From positions 15,176,232-15,240,231 of the forward strand of contig NC_030857.1 in the NCBI RefSeq assembly GCF_000208745.1: a stretch of DNA of 64,000 nucleotides, given 5' to 3'. The stretch comes from Theobroma cacao. Its lineage: Eukaryota; Streptophyta; Magnoliopsida; Malvales; Malvaceae. Position 1 is the first letter of the stretch, and each line of letters begins with the position of its first letter. Positions 53,436-64,000 of the stretch are shown piece after piece. The notes below the pieces were generated by a model. That model was not told the origin of the DNA. It was given only the letters and a program-made list of their open reading frames with translations, and ran no database searches. The position numbers and the translations under genes were made by a program.

Positions 53436-54458
53436 TGTAAAGGGGATTCTTGTGATAGGGAGAGGAAGCGTTGCAAACAAGTAAAATGATGTGCCAAAGG
53501 CGACAGAGAGAAAGATTGAAGCAGTTCCTGAAGTACTAAGTGCTGTGGCAGGTGGAAGACAATAAGAAGAGACTTAAAGAGACTTATAGAGTACAAGATA
53601 ATTAGAGAGAGAATTTAAGGAGAGAAGCTCTCAAGTTGAGAATCTGTTAGCTTAGAGGGGGGAGAAAAGTCCCTCTAAATGAATTGTGAAGCTCTATATA
53701 TAGTGCTAAAAGTGACTGTTACTCAAGAATAGGATTTAATGCGCCTAATAAATGACATTATTATGAAGNTTGAATTGTGAGGCTCTATATATAATGCTAA
53801 AAGTGACGGTTACATAAAAATAGGCTTTAATACGCCTAATGAATGACATTATTATGAAGAATATTAATTAACGTAACCGTTACTGTGATTGGATGTAGTA
53901 AGACTTGTTCTCAAGTAAAGGTAATAGAAAAGAGGTGTACAAGAATAGGTACAAGAGAAGAAGCTGTACGAGAATAGATACAAGAGAATAAGCTGTACAT
54001 GAATAAGTATACGAGAACAAGATAAGAGGGTGAAACACTTGTACTTCAGGAAAGGATTAAGAGGAAGACCTCTTAACTACCTCAATAGATGAGCCACCAA
54101 GCCAAACTATTTGAAACATCTCAAGATGAAAGTAACCCATAAACTCTACCACTTATTCTGAGCTACTTTCACTGTCATCCAAGTGAAGCGATTATTTTAT
54201 TCAAAGTGACTGTTCTACTTGTATTAGTTGTTCCATATGGAGTAATACTTTACTTTTTCTAATTGTTCTGCTTTAAGTAGTACTTCACTTATTCTGCGTG
54301 AAGTAACGCTTCACTTGTTCTGCGTGAAGTAGCTCTTCACTTATTCTAATTATTCTGCGTGAAGTAACACTTCATTTATTCTGATCGTTTTGTGTACAAC
54401 ATTATGTTGTAACATAATTCTTTAAAGTAACAGTATTAACCAAAATCTAATATCTACA
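53436..54458 (-). repeat. LTR, 5' copy in element orientation
   Basis: Matches 46217-47140 end to end. It is longer (1023 bp) because an 89-bp block is present twice, 53680-53768 and 53771-53859, separated by N at 53769 and one T. Without the extra block its length would be close to that of its partner. Confidence 0.92.
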
Positions 54459-54463
54459 CCCGC

Positions 54464-57400
54464 TATTCAGGAACTTTCAAATTCAAAAAAGTTTGAGAAC
54501 CATATAACTATTAGGTTATAAACGGGCAACTTTTGTGACTGTAAGTTCACCACTGGAGATTAGAAAATTTATTTTAAATCGGATACAAAATTTTAAAAGT
54601 TCTAGAAAGTGCACCTCTAAATTCCATTAGGATCCTCTGCAATTTTCAGTCAAATTCAAACATAGAACTATATAAAATGTTTGATAAAATATTTACAAAC
54701 ATATATGGTACATACTACGGGAACTAAAAACCATATGAACTTTAGAAAATTTAAATCACATGTAAATATAGCTAAACCGTAAAGTTTTAGCAGTGTTTTG
54801 AAGACAATGCCTGTGCTCTTATGTCCCAGTATATAATTAATTCAAACACTAATATATATAGATTTCCTTGCACCTAAAGCAACGCAGAAATAAAATTGAC
54901 AACATGGAAATTTCAGACATATCACGAAAATCCAAACAAAGCAAAAAAGTGAGAAAACAGATAAAAAGAAAAAAAAGTCACAGTAACAGACCTCAAGTTT
55001 CAAGTTGAGTGATATCAATTGTTAGAGAAAAATCCAAAGGACACATCACAGTTACTTCAACTAACTGATATGCTCCTTGTTTTTATTACTTTTGCTTAAC
55101 ATTTCAGTAAGTGCCAGCTATGGAATTCTTTTCTTTGTTTTTCCTACCATAAATCTTAACCAACATTGAACGTTGAAAGATCCCAGTTCCCTGATCATGC
55201 AAACAGCTATATAATCAAAAACCCATTCAGGATTAAGAACCCTATATACGGTAGAGCGACAGTACCTTGAAATAAAAAAGAATGTAAACAGGGTAAATGA
55301 CCCACAAAGCTCATTTTATAACCAAAGCTATGAATCATCATAAGAATGAATGTAAACGAAAATATTTCAATTGAACAGCCTTAGAGAATGGGTCGCTGAG
55401 TTGCAAAATTCATATGAACACAATCCCTTAGATTGCACAAACAGACAATAATAAGAAGAAGAAGTAAATCAAGGTCACCCTTTTGTTCACTCACCCGGTG
55501 CGTCTTCCAGCGTAAGAAGATAAAGAACACCAGCCAAACTTGCAAAAATGAAAACTTAAAAAAAAAATCAGTAAAAGTCAATTTAAAAAAAAAAGAGAAA
55601 AAGGAAGAAAACTGGTGTGAATGAGAGAAATGGGTTTTGGGTTTTCTTAAAGAGAAAGGAGTGTTTGGGTAAAGGGTCTTTGAGTGTGAAAGAAGAGACA
55701 AAGAGAAAGTTCTAGATCGGACAAAAATTTCCAGTTTTGGAATTGGGCACCCGTCTGCGCAAGCATGGCGAAAAAAGCGACCTGAGGAAGAAAGTAGAAA
55801 AACTGAAAAGTCGAAAATACCCTCCGACTATGATAAAATTTCAAAAACAGATGTCAAGGGTAGATAAGATACTAGCTAGAATTCATTATAATTTAATTTA
55901 AATTTAGATTAAATTAGATTTAGATAATACAAAAAATTTATATATAATAAATTATATCATGATACTTAGCATACAAATGAAATTTTCTCTTATTCCAGTG
56001 ACTTTCTCTCCACTTTTTATTTTTTTAAATATCACTAATAATAATCTTCATCAATCTTTACACAAAGAGCTTCCAAATATGCACATTTAACACATTATCC
56101 ACTAGCCATTAAAAAAATTTATTTTTTATTATTTATATTTTGCATTTATAAAATCTATTTTAAATTAATAAAACAAATGATAAAAAATAATATATATTAA
56201 AAATGATCGTATAATTAATAAAAAGAGACAGAAAAGACCGCAGAATCATCATACCATATAAATAATATTCTTAAAAGGTGGCTATAGATTCATAGAAGCC
56301 ACCCGTGACTGACCATCACTACCATCACCGATCATTCTAATTCATATAATTTATACAAATTAAATAAAATATATATTAATTATTTTACCCATAATAAAAA
56401 TATAAAAATTTAATTTAATATAATAAAAAATAAAAATATATTTAAATTTTTTAAATCATTTAGTGACTTATTTAAATATTATATTTTAAGATGGTCTAGC
56501 CCTTTCCACCTTGCTTAGAGTTTGAACTAGAATAGTCTCCAACCTCTCTAATTGTTAACGTAATTATGTTTTATTTTTTTTTAAAGTGACATAATTAGGG
56601 GTTTGATTACGACTACTCATGATAATTCCAACAACATCCTTTTATTTTGTTATACTTTTCTGAGCTTTGCCTAAGGCCAACATATACGTAATATTGAAAA
56701 GTTTTTTTATTATAAGAATTTATATATGTTTATTATATTTTCAAATATTTTATAATATCAAAAAAATAAAATGAGCTTTGAATTTATAAATAAAATTTTA
56801 TTTCATTTTCCCTTTTGAGTTGAAATAGTTAATTTGTAGCAAAGTGGTATCAAAAACTTATCAAATTTTTTATTAACTTGATGCAAGTTTCGATTTATAA
56901 ATAAGAATATTCTTTTGGATAATAAATTTGACTTTTAGATTGAAATATTAATATAAATTATCTAATTTATAATAAAAAAATAATTGTATTAAATTTTAAA
57001 TATAGTGATCTCTCAATTATAATTATATTTTTATTTAATTTTATAGTTTTAAATTTATATATAATTAATTATTAATAAATAAATAAATAAATAATGAGTT
57101 TTCACATTCAGTACACCTGACAATAAATATTAATTTTAAAAAGAAAAAGGTATTCAATTATTAAACACAAATGGTTTACTTTTGGAATCTGTCACATGAC
57201 CCACCAACCATTAGTGTTGAAAATATATAATAGAAAAAGAGGACCGATATCCATTATAGTAGAAAAAACAAGACGAAATATGGAGGGAAAAAATATCAAA
57301 TCTCGTTCACTCCAACTACCCCATTGTATCTTTATATATATATATATATATATACACACAAAAGGTTGTGAAGTCCAGCCAATGATATTTTACGCTTTGA

Positions 57401-57539
57401 TTGACAGATGTTTCAATCATCAACCACCTTCCTTTTCCTCTGTTTTTCTTTCTCTTTCTCCCTATATTAAGTGTTTCCTTATCCAATATGCAACAACATT
57501 TACCATCAATGCTTTGATTTCAGTAACCCATTGAGTCAT
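54464..57539. other. intergenic DNA with a possible minus-strand leader exon
   Basis: No protein-coding gene is recognised. At about 55494-55850 on the minus strand there is a G+C-richer, T/C-rich stretch ending in a strong donor (CCGG followed by GTGAGT at 55493). This could be an untranslated first exon of a transcript running left, one that the LTR element would have split. The DNA from about 55860 to 57180 is AT-rich low complexity. A (TA) tract lies near 57334-57353. Confidence 0.35.

Positions 57540-64000
<6,461 letters not shown>

Larger units (their letters stand above)
46217..54458 (-). mobile_element. non-autonomous LTR retrotransposon with PMD cargo
   Basis: Two long direct repeats, each starting TGT and ending ACA, are flanked by the perfect 5-bp duplication CCCGC (46212-46216 and 54459-54463). 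On the minus strand the 54458-side repeat is followed by TTTTGGCGACTCCACTAGGG, a primer-binding-site-like word. The 46217-side repeat is preceded by the purine-rich GCAGGGGGCAAAA. The element therefore reads on the minus strand. A decayed gag lies just after the primer site; no protease, reverse transcriptase or integrase is visible. The rest holds a plus-strand plant-mobile-domain pseudogene, a minisatellite and GC-rich hairpins. It fits the large non-autonomous (LARD-like) class, probably mobilised by Gypsy relatives. Confidence 0.9.

Overview
This is a 64 kb piece of a eudicot plant nuclear genome, probably from a woody species, although the species cannot be fixed from sequence alone. The genes have GT-AG introns, the intergenic DNA is very AT-rich, and several classes of plant transposon interrupt it. 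Two runs of N (16789-16918 and 19349-19441) lie inside (TA)n tracts. Single Ns sit at 12772, 51023 and 53769.

Layout. 1-1009: no gene. 1010-7223: a PIF/Harbinger DNA transposon with TTA target duplications, an intact ORF1 (Myb/SANT-like) and a transposase gene broken by one TGA; a 1.4 kb hAT-type non-autonomous element (2616-4029, 8-bp target duplication) is nested in it. About 8060-10240: a decayed, intron-containing partial copy of the PPME1 gene that lies further right. 10668-12152 (-): an intronless pentatricopeptide-repeat gene. 13140-15807 (-): a five-exon fructokinase with an unusual hydrophobic C-terminal tail. 16170-19980: AT-rich DNA with gaps and an inverted minisatellite. 20011-21384 (+): a three-exon DnaJ-72-type J-protein. 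23441-24770 (+): cytochrome c. 26055-38253 (-): protein phosphatase methylesterase 1 (PPME1), 14 exons, fully rebuilt in frame. 38755-40852: a Mutator-like element with ~700-bp terminal inverted repeats and a 9-bp target duplication. 42987-43984 (-): a Vma12/TMEM199-type V-ATPase assembly factor. 46217-54458: a complete but non-autonomous LTR retrotransposon (TSD CCCGC) read on the minus strand, carrying a decayed gag and, antisense to itself, a decayed plant-mobile-domain (PMD) gene that still has an intron. 57540-64000 (+): the 5' half of a GBA2-type (GH116) glucosylceramidase, running off the window end.

The genes are unrelated housekeeping functions (respiration, PP2A regulation, hexose phosphorylation, vacuolar ATPase assembly, glycosphingolipid turnover) and do not form a pathway or cluster. 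From memory, cytochrome c-2, PPME1 and the GBA2-type glucosidase are also neighbours on Arabidopsis chromosome 4, so this looks like an ancestral gene order expanded by transposons. I found no new biochemical system. The most unusual items are the LTR element with an antisense, intron-bearing PMD cargo and GC-rich hairpin array, the fructokinase tail, a 57-bp duplication that copies a PPME1 3' splice site, and two single-N junctions flanked by equal-length duplications that look like assembly seams.
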